Assembly (NCBI GenBank): GCA_037951165.1
Contig: JBBDHG010000014.1
Coordinates: 4,117,001-4,181,000, forward strand
Reading direction: 5' to 3'
Origin: Lophius americanus
Taxonomy: Eukaryota; Chordata; Actinopteri; Lophiiformes; Lophiidae
Length of the DNA: 64,000 bases
The stretch's first letter is position 1; each line of letters opens with the position of its first letter. The notes under the pieces were generated by a model. The model made no database searches. It was not told where the DNA came from and saw only the letters and a list, made by a program, of their open reading frames with translations. Positions 55,535-64,000 of this stretch are shown here, one piece after another. The position numbers and the translations under genes are program-made.

Positions 55535-58124
55535 TTCCCCCTCCGACAACCGCCACCTTATCCTGGTGGAGGGGTTTGAGTACCTTAGAGTAGTACCCAG
55601 GAGCTGTATTGTTGGGGGCAATTTGCCCCTGGTATGTTCTCCGATTGGCTAGGGTTTAGCATGAAGCAGGGACATGGGTCTGTCCTCCCGTGGGTCCGTC
55701 CAATCCGCAGGGGTCCGGTGCATTGTTGATCGGGCAGTAGGAAAAGGCAGCGGCCTTGGTGGTCCGATCCCCGGCTACGAAAGCTGACGGTGGGGATATG
55801 GAATGTCACCACACTGATGGGGAAGGAGCCTTAGCTTGTGCGAGAGGTTGAGAGGTACAGACTAGATGTAGTCGGGCTCACCTCTACGCACAGCACTGGC
55901 TCTAGAACCCACCTTCTCAATGGGGGCTGGACCCCCTCTACTATGCTGGAGTTGCTTCAGGTGAGAGCCGGAGGTCTGGTGTGGGCTTACTTATAGCTCC
56001 CCAGCTCTCTCCCCATGTATTGGAGTTTCCCCAGTCTCCCCAACTTGGGACTCCATTGTTCTACTGGGAGACTTCAATGCACACGTGGGCAATGACAGCG
56101 AGACCTAGAGAGGCGTGATTGGGAGGAACGGCCTGCTTGATCTGAACCCTAGTGGTGTTCAGTTATTGGACTTCTGTTCTAGTCACAGTTTGTCCATAAC
56201 GAACACCATGTTCAAACATAAGGCTTTCCACCAATGCACTTGGCACCAGGATACCCTAGGTCGCAGATCGATGATCGACTTTGTAGTTTTATCAGCTGAT
56301 CTGCGGCTGCATGTTTGGGACACTAGGGTGAAGAGAGGAGCTGAGCTGTCAACCGACCACTACTGGTGGTGAATTGGATCAGAGGGCGGGGGAGGAAGCT
56401 GGCCAAACCCTGTCAGGATGGTCTTCAACTCCTACCTCGGGCAGAGCTTCAACCGCGTTCCGGGGGTGGCAGGAACATGGAAACTGAGTGGACCAAGCTC
56501 CGTGCTGCCATTGCCGAGTTGGCTGCTGGGAGCTGCAGCCGCAAGGCTGCTGGTGCTAGTCGCAGCGGTAATCCCCGAACCTGCTGGTGGATACCAGAGG
56601 TGAGGGATGCCGTCAGGATGAAGAAGGAGTCCTACAGAGCATGGCTGGCTTGTGGGACTCCTGAAGCAGCTGACAGCTACCGGCAGGCCATAAAGCTCTG
56701 GATGTTGTAGGGCTGTCATGGCTGACACGCCTCTGCAACATTGCGTAGACGTGGCAGACTGGGGTGGTGGTTCCCCTTTTCAAGAAGGGGGACCAGAGGA
56801 TGTGTCCCAATTATCAGGGGATCACACTCCTCAGCCTCGCTGGGAAGGTCTACGCCAGGGTACTGGAGAGGGGAGTGTGGTCGATAGTCGACCCTCGGAT
56901 TCAGGAGGAAAAATGTGGTTTTCGTCATGGTCGTGGAACACTGGACCAGCTCCATACCCTCTAGAGGGTGCGGGAGGGGACATGGGAGTTTGCCGAACCG
57001 GTCCACATGTGCTTTGTGGATCTGGAGAAGGCTTTAGACTGTGTCCCTCGTGGCATCCTTTGGGGGGTTCTCCGAGAGTGGAGTGGATGGCCCACTGGTA
57101 CGGGCCGTCCAATCTCTGTACTGTCGGAGTCAGAGTCTGGTTCGCATTGCCGGCAGTAAGTCAGATTCGTTTCCAGTTGCAGTTGGACTCCGCCAGCGCT
57201 GCCCTTTGTCACCGATTCTGTTCTTACTTTTTATGGACAGAATTTCTAGGCGCAGCGGTGGAGGGTCTCAGGTTCGGTGGCCTTAGGATCTCAGGATTGG
57301 TCTCTGCTTTTTGCGGATGATGTGGTCCTATTGGCACATTCGAACACTGACCTCCAGCTTGCACTGGGACGATTTGCAGCCGAGTGTGAAGTGGCAGGGA
57401 TGAGAATCAGCACCTCTAAATCTGAATCCCTTGGTTCTCAGCCAGAAAAAGGTAGAGTGCTCACTCTGGGTTGGGGAGGAGTTTTTGCCCCAAAAGGAGG
57501 ATTTCAAGTATCACGGGGTCTTGTTCACGAGTGAGGGAAAAAGGGAGCGGGAGATGGACAGACAGATCAGGGCGGCGTCTGCAGTGATGCGGACACTATA
57601 TCGATCCCTTGTGATGAAGAGAGAGCTGAGCTGATAGGCAAATCTCTCGATTTACCGGTCCATCTACGTTCCGACCCTCACCTATGGTCATGAACTGTGG
57701 GTGGGTCTTCAAGTTCCACTGTGGGAATGAGATTGCGGATACAAGCAGCTGAAATGAGTTTTCTTCGCAGGTTGGCTGGGCTCAGCCTTAGAGATAGGGT
57801 GAGGAGCTCAGACATTCGGGAGAGACAGACATCCGCTGCTCCTCCGCATCTAGAGAAGTCAGTTGAGGTGGTTCGGGTATCTAGTCAGGATGCCCCCCGG
57901 ACGCCTCCCTGGGGAGGTATTTCGGGAATGTCCATCTGGGACGAGACATCGGGTTAGATCAAGGACCCGCTGGAGAGATTACATCTCTCGGCTGGCGTGG
58001 GAACGCCTCGGAATCCTCCTAGAGGAGTTGGTGGATGCGCTCGGGGAGAAGAAAGTCTGGGCTTCCCTGCTGAAACTGCTGACCCCGTGACCCGGACCCG
58101 GATAAGCAGAGGATAACGAAAACG
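55535..58124 (+). mobile_element. I/Nimb-type LINE with 9-bp target duplication
   Basis: About 2.6 kb, flanked by ATATACTTA on both sides (55,526-55,534 and 58,125-58,133). It has a leader (GCCACCTTATCCTGGTGGAG), a partial endonuclease, a linker, RT and the C-terminal region with a GGATAAGC-type tail, and no poly(A). The endonuclease N-terminus and much of the linker are shortened. Frame changes are present throughout, so it is inactive. Confidence 0.85.
56040..58090 (+). pseudogene. I/Nimb-type LINE ORF2 (endonuclease, RT), broken
   Basis: Segments in order: LLGDFNAHVGNDS near 56,060 (endonuclease Asp-Asn block, partly eroded), IGRNGLLDLNPSGVQLLDFC (56,118-56,178), DTLGRRSMIDFVVLSADLRL (56,250-56,310) and ELSTDHYWW. 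The linker is NPRTCWWIPEVRDAVRMKKE (56,570-56,630). RT reads VVPLFKKGDQRMCPNYQGIT (56,767-56,826), CGFRHGRGTLDQLHTL, MCFVDLEKALDCVPRG and LLFADDVVLLAHS (active site, 57,307-57,345). Finally FKYHGVLFTSEGKRE and RWFGYLVRMPPGRLPGEVFR (57,866-57,925), then TRWRDYISRLAWERLG. RT catalytic residues remain, but at least five frame changes break the ORF. Confidence 0.85.
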
Positions 58125-58235
58125 ATATACTTACTCTGAATTTTCATCAACACATCTAAAAATAGTCACAACAAAAAAACTTGGGAAAATGTGGAATTAC
58201 TAGAAACACCTGATTGGACCACTCCACAGGTAAAG
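58125..58235. mobile_element. Fish DNA transposon, right part
   Basis: It continues the element of 55,362-55,534 after the LINE: ATCAACACATCTAAAAATAG, AAACTTGGGAAAATGTGGAA and AAACACCTGATTGGACCACT, CCACAGGTAAAGAG. These blocks belong together in the known fish transposon. Confidence 0.65.
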
Positions 58236-58521
58236 AGATGCATTACTTCAATTACTGAATTAATTGAATTTCAAAGTAGACATTTAAAAATAACATTAAT
58301 GTGGCTACTATCATACGTGATGTGTGCACCATTCACAACAGGGCCTTTTTTCTTTTTCAAGCTTTAAACATGTGTATATCAGCTGTCAGAATTTCTTAAT
58401 TTCATTCTCATGAATTTACTATAAAAGTACCTTGAAACCATGGAAGCAAGATGGGAGGGAGGGCTTTTGATTCGGGCTGAGTCTGTCCCACTATTGATAA
58501 AAGTCAGTCTAGCAGCCAATA

Positions 58522-58542
58522 GCTCTCTCTCTCTCTCTCTCT
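58522..58542. repeat. (TC)n microsatellite
   Basis: About ten CT units. Confidence 0.9.
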
Positions 58543-58684
58543 GAAATTTTTTTAAAGCTTATAATCTTACCAAATCAGCAAAACAAAATTTACCTAAATA
58601 TAATATAAGTTATATATCAATTTCCGCAATGGTTTGATAAAAGATTACATAATCTACAACAAAATAATATAAAATATAATAAAA

Positions 58685-58690
58685 TAATAA

Positions 58691-58730
<40 letters not shown>
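58685..58730. repeat. (AAT)n microsatellite
   Basis: About 14 AAT units in AT-rich DNA. Confidence 0.9.
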
Positions 58731-58732
<2 letters not shown>

Positions 58733-59219
58733 TGAAACTAATAAATAATCTCAAGAGAATAGAGAAAGAAATATCTTTTGCAAGAAGTGAGAAATGTACC
58801 CATGTGTGCCACTTGTAATAAATGCAAACTGTTTCAGGTAAAAAATGTTATATCCACAACTGTTTCAGACAAGAAAATAAGAAGGAAGTGTTTTAATCAC
58901 TGAGAAATTAGTGTTGTTTTGTACAGAATTATATCAGTCATCACTGTTTTAGTGAGACCAGTTGGAGGCAAAGAAAGGGAAACAGTATTAAATGGAAATG
59001 GTAATCAACCTCAGGAGGCATAACGAAGAACCAGCCCCCCTTTACATCAGTGAGGATGGCATGGTGAGGGTCTCCACTTTCAAGTTCCTTTGAACCTACT
59101 GTATATCTCCAAGGACCTATCCTGGTTGGCAAACAAATGGGCAGTATTGAACAAAGCCCTTCAGCAACTAGATTTTCTTTAGACAACTCTGAAAAAAAAC
59201 AAACGACTGAGAGAGGAGA

Positions 59220-59652
59220 GGCGAATGAGAAAGAGTATCTGTTGGTGACCTCTCCAACTTTGAGAGCGTGCTGGCATACTCTATCAAAGTGTGGTATGCT
59301 GGCTGCTCAGCAAAAGGCAGGTTGGCTGTGCGAAAGGCCATCAAAAAATATCCTTGGTTGCCCTCTACCTTCCATGAGGGATATCTCCAGCTCCGAGTGC
59401 CTCTGCAGTGTCAGGAAAATCATAAAGGACCATTCTCATCCTGGAAACCAACTGTTTACTCTACTGCCCTCTGGAAAGAGGATAGCAGAAGCATAATAAG
59501 CTGGACAAATAGGCTAAAAAACTTAACTTTCCTTCAGAACTATGAACTCCATTTACACAAAAACATATTATAATTTGCATTTATCAGAAGTACCACTTCT
59601 AATTTTATTGTAACATTGTTTGTACAATGACAGCAATGCCATTAAATCTAAG
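59220..59652 (+). pseudogene. Rex1/CR1-like LINE, 3' end
   Basis: Two plus frames carry the C-terminal LINE sequence: VLAYSIKVWYAGCSAKGRL in one and ILGCPLPSMRDISSSECLCS then VRKIIKDHSHPGNQLFTLLP in another, ending LPSGKR. The 3' UTR ends TTGTACAATGACAGCAATGC CATTAAATCTAAG, the usual Rex1-like tail. It lies antisense in an ADAMTS intron. Confidence 0.75.
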
Positions 59653-59890
59653 AAATTTAACTTATGTTATTAAAAGAACATCAAAATGTACTTTAGCCCA
59701 ATATTTCCAAATGTGAAACCTATCGGAAGGTCTGCCATCAAGCTAAAATAATCCACCAACAAATCACAAGGAGCATCATCAAAAGCTGCTTCTTACAGCA
59801 GATTTGATTCAGGATGGATATTCCTTAAAATTGCTTGACTGAAAAAGACCTGTCGCTACTGACTGTTTAGCTTCATGATAATTTTCCTAC

Positions 59891-60085
59891 CTTTCCCCAG
59901 GGAGTGGAGATCCACTGCAGCCTTTCGTTCCTTGGGCAGCGCCGCAGTACGCAGGTCTCTTGGGCTTTGGGTTTGTGCTGCTGTCTGCACATGCTGTCAG
60001 GCACAACCACTGCTTTGGCCCCAGGATCAGTGCTGCTGCAAAACACGCTCCTCTTCCTTAGCCCACGTCCACAGGTCTTGGAGCA
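59891..60085 (-). CDS. adamts18: ADAMTS exon: second TSR in window
   Basis: 195 bases, exactly 65 codons, phase 0 at both ends. It reads CSKTCGRGLRKRSVFCSSTD through VPDSMCRQQHKPKAQETC and VLRRCPRNERLQWISTPWGK. All six TSR cysteines are present. The tail WISTPWGK provides the two Trp that open the next TSR at 55,032. The acceptor is CTTGTCCATCCAG, the donor AAAG|GTAGGA. Confidence 0.93.
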
Positions 60086-60802
60086 CTGGATGGACAAGGA
60101 GGAAGCATTTAAGCACAATTAAAAAATACAGAAGGCTGGGGTATTAACATTTTAGTGAGTCATTGATACATATATTACATTACATTTACTTTGAGCTGTC
60201 ATCACATATATTTAAGCATAAAACCGCACAAACAGTTTTCTATCCTTAGCACTGACACTGTAAATGCATTTATAGTCCGCCACATGGTGGGCTTGCAAAC
60301 AGACAACACTAGTTTGATGACAGTCCATTAAGCCTAACATTAAATACAATAAACCACTAAACGAGATGAACGTGACCCCATTAAAATGTTCACCAACAAC
60401 AGTAAACTCCAAAAAAATGCAGAAATGAACAAAAGAGTCAAACAACTCTCCCGGGACTCAGGACCACAGCAGTCGTGGCAGTTATTGCCACTGTGTCATT
60501 AATTTATTATGTAAAAGACACATACACATCTATGTGTAACTATTTTGATGTCCCAGTTCTCCTTAAGTCACTGAGAAATGCAAATGATCTTTTTGGAGAG
60601 CCTGGCCTAGCGTCTCCACGACCGCTGAATGAACTTGCAATGCTGTTACACAATAGTCAATGCACACATGAGAACCCTCAAAAGACTCATGGAAGAATGA
60701 CAATTGCATATACAGACTTTGAAGGCCCACCAGTTAACCTGTCATGCTCATTGGTAATTCTTAGTTAAGCCTCTGTTATTAAATACCCGAAACAAACAAA
60801 CT

Positions 60803-60837
60803 GCCCGTAGACACCAATGACCTTGGTGTGTATGGGC
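60803..60837. repeat. Imperfect inverted repeat, 15-bp arms
   Basis: GCCCGTAGACACCAA, five-base spacer TGACC, TTGGTGTGTATGGGC. Two mismatches in the stem. Confidence 0.85.
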
Positions 60838-61199
60838 GAGTAAAATATTATTTTTTATTATTTTTCAGTAACATAATACATGTAACTTGGTGTGACTAAT
60901 CTATGATAAGACACAAAATGCCAATATATCTATCCTCATGTGATTTTTTCTTATGAATAAAAAATACTATAACATCATTATAATTCATTATTACCATAAA
61001 AAAAACAATCAATGGATTTGCTCAGAAAATCTATGTCTACTGCATCAAATTTAGTATGCAGTAGAGGAAAGTAAAGGTAAAAGCAACAGAAGAGATGAGG
61101 AGGTGATGGGCAGGTGTGGTGTAAGGACAGAAATGTGGAAGGACAGCTGCTAGTAGTCTTTTTGCAAAAAAGGATGGAAATGACCTGTGAATACGTATT

Positions 61200-61435
61200 T
61201 AATTAAGAGAGAGGAGAACAGGGTGACATATGAGACTCGAGGGAGGAGCACGGATGTGGACTATATCTTCTGCAGAAGATGTAATGTGAAATCGACTGGA
61301 GAATGCAAGATGGTGACAGGGGACACATAGCCAGACAGCATAGAATGGCAGTAGGTTGGATGACTCTCGTGGTACAAAAGAGTAAAGCAAAGCAATGGTA
61401 GAGCAGGGGATCAACTGGTGTAAGCTGACAATATA
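61200..61435 (+). pseudogene. RTE-type LINE, linker fragment
   Basis: The plus strand reads REENRVTYESRGRSTDVDYI then FCRRCNVKSTGECKMVTGDT, matching the RTE endonuclease-RT linker and, in part, 48,660-48,850. Ends abruptly in (TA)n near 61,465. Confidence 0.75.
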
Positions 61436-61504
61436 ATATGCATTGTAGGTGTACAATACATTGTATATATATATATCCCCAAGTCCCAATGGGAAGCACT
61501 ACCA

Positions 61505-61740
61505 AAGGTGGTTGACAATAGCAGACCCAAGATCCTGTGGGTCTTCAAGTTCCAGACTGACAAGCAGCTACTGGCTAACCAACCGGACATAATGGTGGTT
61601 GACAAGCGCCAAGGGAGGGCACTGGTGATAGACGTGGTAATTCCAGCTGACAGTAACATCAGGAAGAAGGATCAGGAAAAGTTGGAAAAGTTACAGGGGC
61701 TGAGGTAATAGCTGCAACAGATGTGGAAGGTGAAAGACAA
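61505..61740 (+). pseudogene. LINE C-terminal restriction-like endonuclease fragment
   Basis: The plus frame reads RPKILWVFKFQTDKQLLANQ, PDIMVVDKRQGRALVIDVVI and PADSNIRKKDQEKLEKLQGL. The PD...(x)D arrangement with the VIDV strand is typical of the C-terminal restriction-like endonuclease of early-branching LINEs (R4/Rex6-like). It lacks the RT and is only about 70 codons. Confidence 0.55.
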
Positions 61741-63204
61741 TTTCAATTAATAATAAATAATATATTAATATTAAATATATCAATGATATATATATATGTG
61801 TGTGTTTTTCAACAATTAGCAATACAAATTTGGTGACAGGATTGACAAAATACAAGTTGAATACTATTATTATACTATTTTACTATTATAAAAAAAGATA
61901 CTTTTTTTTAAGTGTCTTTCAAATCTCCAGCAGAGGGCAGTATAGTTTCAGTTTGAGGTAAACATCTGCACGTTTAAGTGTTTAGTTTGGTGTCTGTGTC
62001 TTTGTTTGTTATAAGCATCTCTTCTCAAGCAGACATATTTCTGTCTTACTTTGCTGATGCATAATACAAGTTTTTAATTTCTATCTAAATTAAGTCGACA
62101 GGTAAATAATGAGAAGATAACACACTTATAACTTAAAAAACGATTCCATTTTATTATCTTTTTAACTGGTTCTGCTTTTCAGCATACTGGTTCACAGCTT
62201 AGCGTAGCTCAATAATGGAAAACTAAAAATTAAGCCTCGGGAGCCACAATCACATCAGCGTGATCCCGAACATGTTTTGGGTTACGAATGTTAATACAGC
62301 ATGTTGAAGTGATGAGCACACAGTGCTTCGCAGGGCTGACATGATTCAGAATCAAACATATGATTTGTATTCAGTCTTTGAGACCATATTCACATGGCGG
62401 TCATTTCTCTCTGGTATTCTTTTCAGGGTCATACATTCAAATGTCATAATGCTATTCTTCAGGCTGCAAATCATACAAATAAAGGGAATGTGAAACATGT
62501 GACATTTAATAGAAAAGTTAAAACACAAAAGTTAAAACACAATCCATAATGAAAATAGGAAGGAATTTCAGGCCGCTTTAAAGTAAAAAATTTAAGTTAT
62601 TCATGTTATTCAACCACTTCCTTACCAATATATTGATACACATGGTAAAGGCACATCAGCAATATCACTAAAGACCCCTTCAATAAATTGATTTGAGCCT
62701 GGAAGTAGAATACACTGGATTTAATCAAGCAATAATGTGAATTGGAATGCAAACACTTGTTGTTTTAAGTTTGGTTGATAAAAATGCTGTTGTACCTAGA
62801 AGAAAGATAAATAGGCAAGATCCTGCACAAGTGGAACATTTCAATGAAAGTGTTTTTATTAAGGTTATCCGTGTCAAAACAAAATCGAAATAGGACGTTA
62901 GTGTCTTAGCTACACATACCAAGTATCATATTGATAATTGCTTCACTCTGGATTTACAAATGTACATACAAAAGCACGTACATTTAGCTAAATGAAAATA
63001 TCCACATGGCAACATTGAAATTTTCTGTCTGATGGAGAGCAGAGTTGCTCAAACGCTACAAGTTCTTAAAGGCACTCTTTGATGAACTAAAGAACTGGAT
63101 ATTTTGAAACTCTTTCAGATTCAACCTCCACATCATCCTCAACAGCAGGTAATGTTTTACATGTTCACAGTTTTGTTTTTAACTTGTAGGCATGCTACCA
63201 TAAG

Positions 63205-63260
63205 TCGATAATAATGATAATATATTAATTATAACAATAATAATAATAATAACAATAAAT
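63205..63260. repeat. (AAT)n-rich tract
   Basis: Interrupted AAT units. Confidence 0.8.
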
Positions 63261-63586
63261 TAGCTAATTGGGACTAAAGATTATATCCTGAAAACAAAAA
63301 ATTGAATAAAGAAAAAGATAGATTCAGCAAAGTTTCAATAATTTATCAGATACAAGAAAAATGTCACAGAATCCATCCAACAGCTTTCAACAGAGAATAT
63401 CTGATGACTCACTGAGACCAAATATTTGCTGAAAATATGACAAGTCAAGTCAAAATCAATAATATTTTTCAACTAGGGACCATGAATGACAGTGGTAAAT
63501 TTTTTTCTAATGCATCATGAAGAGACCTTGATATATTAGTCATAATAACTATTAGCCATTTTCCTAGTCTTATCAAAGACACCAAC

Positions 63587-63791
63587 CTGTAACCAGGATC
63601 CAGTGCTCCATTCAGGCGGGCATGCCTGTATGTGACAGGGCTGCACCTGAGCCGGAGATATGACAGGGCAGAGGGAGTGAGTCACCTGCTCCTCTCTCTG
63701 ATATGTCACTTTTCTGAGGCAGCGAAGCATCCTGGTCTGCTGACCTCCTCCACAAGAGAGACTGCACGGAACCCAGTCTCCTGTCGCCCAA
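63587..63791 (-). CDS. adamts18: ADAMTS exon: first TSR in window
   Basis: 205 bases, entering in phase 1 (one base completes a codon, then 68 codons). It reads WATGDWVPCSLSCGGGQQTR through MLRCLRKVTYQREEQVTHSL and QVQPCHIQACPPEWSTGSWL. The W..W-CS.SCG opening and six cysteines define a complete TSR. The WSTGSWLQ end opens the next TSR at 60,085. The acceptor is TGTCCCATTGCAG, the donor TTACAG|GTTGGT. The upstream exons (prodomain, metalloprotease, disintegrin, first TSRs, spacer) must lie beyond 64,000. Confidence 0.93.
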
Positions 63792-64000
63792 CTGCAATGG
63801 GACACAAGAGAAATTTATGAGGAGACACCCAATGATAATGGAACAAAAATAAGAAAAAAATCATCTTTAAGTTTAGTAAGTTAATTCAATTGAATTGAAT
63901 TTGAATTGCACATGCATAAAGATGTACAAATACAAATTATAAGGTAATTCTATGACTTTCGTAAACCTATCATCAGGTTACCAACCACATTACTAAGCTC
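63792..64000 (-). other. adamts18: ADAMTS intron, partial
   Basis: Intron sequence running off the right edge. No exon seen. Confidence 0.7.

Larger units (their letters stand above)
55033..59890 (-). other. adamts18: ADAMTS intron with nested LINE and Rex1-like fragment
   Basis: A 4.9-kb intron (GTAGGA...TTTCAG). It contains a (GA)n tract, a DNA-transposon copy split by an I/Nimb-type LINE, (TC)n and (AAT)n tracts, and a Rex1-like LINE end. All coding-like sequence in it belongs to those elements, apart from an unexplained minus frame at 58,990-59,187. Confidence 0.85.
60086..63586 (-). other. adamts18: ADAMTS intron with two LINE fragments
   Basis: A 3.5-kb intron (GTTGGT...ATCCAG). It holds an RTE fragment (61,200-61,435), a restriction-like-endonuclease LINE fragment (61,505-61,740), an imperfect hairpin (60,803-60,837) and (AAT)n-rich sequence (63,205-63,260). 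The 97-codon plus frame at 60,475-60,768 has no recognised motif. Confidence 0.8.

Noticed and set aside
58941..59187. Open minus-strand frame with acceptor-like (TTTTTTTTCAG) and donor-like (GAG|GTTGAT) ends inside an ADAMTS intron
   Set aside because: Its phase does not fit between the exons at 60,085-59,891 and 55,032-54,962 (both phase 0). Those two exons already join to a perfect TSR start, and the frame shows no ADAMTS motif.
60475..60768. 97-codon plus-strand ORF in an ADAMTS intron
   Set aside because: No motif or homology I recognise, no supporting splice sites; likely chance.
1..64000. CRISPR arrays, tRNA or rRNA genes
   Set aside because: Direct repeats found are microsatellites, a tandem duplication or diverged satellite-like units without spacer structure; no tRNA-like cloverleaf or rRNA sequence was recognised.

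Overview
The window is nuclear DNA from a bony fish, most likely a ray-finned (percomorph-type) teleost. Three things support this. The repeats are typical of fish: L2, RTE, I/Nimb and Rex1-like LINEs, hAT and other DNA transposons, a Ty3/gypsy element and a gamma-type endogenous retrovirus. The only cellular gene is a vertebrate ADAMTS protease gene with short exons and GT-AG introns. There are no operons, ribosome-binding sites or dense ORFs. Species and chromosome cannot be read from the sequence.

Layout. 1-12 kb is intergenic, with an L2 3' end, a broken hAT transposase split by an L2 copy, and a degraded Ty3/gypsy element (about 6.75-10.09 kb). 12.2-16.6 kb is a long but frameshifted L2-type LINE on the minus strand, ending in a (GATT)n tail. 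16.9-23.4 kb is a plus-strand retroelement with a gypsy-like RNase H/connection region followed by a second, retroviral-type RNase H; its protease, RT and integrase centres are all damaged. 23.4-31.0 kb is a minus-strand endogenous retrovirus. It keeps one LTR (TATA box, poly(A) signal, polypurine tract), gag, protease, an integrase C-terminal half and an env broken only by frame changes. It has lost RT, RNase H and most of integrase, and no 5' LTR is visible. Its leader holds a 268-bp tandem duplication and a series of small hairpins with one shared loop and different stems.

31-51 kb is gene-poor DNA with LINE fragments, microsatellites and a degenerate tandem-repeat family (35.6-38.2 kb).

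From 51.8 kb to the right edge runs the 3' part of the ADAMTS gene on the minus strand. Six exons join with compatible phases into four thrombospondin type 1 repeats and a C-terminal PLAC domain with a stop codon. The best match I recall is ADAMTS18 (sister ADAMTS16). The metalloprotease part lies beyond 64,000. Its introns carry L2, I/Nimb, Rex1-like, RTE and restriction-like-endonuclease LINE fragments. One intron shows an I-type LINE inserted into a DNA transposon with a 9-bp target-site duplication.

Apart from the ADAMTS exons, all protein-coding traces are mobile-element genes, nearly all broken. No tRNA, rRNA, CRISPR or bacterial-type feature was seen.
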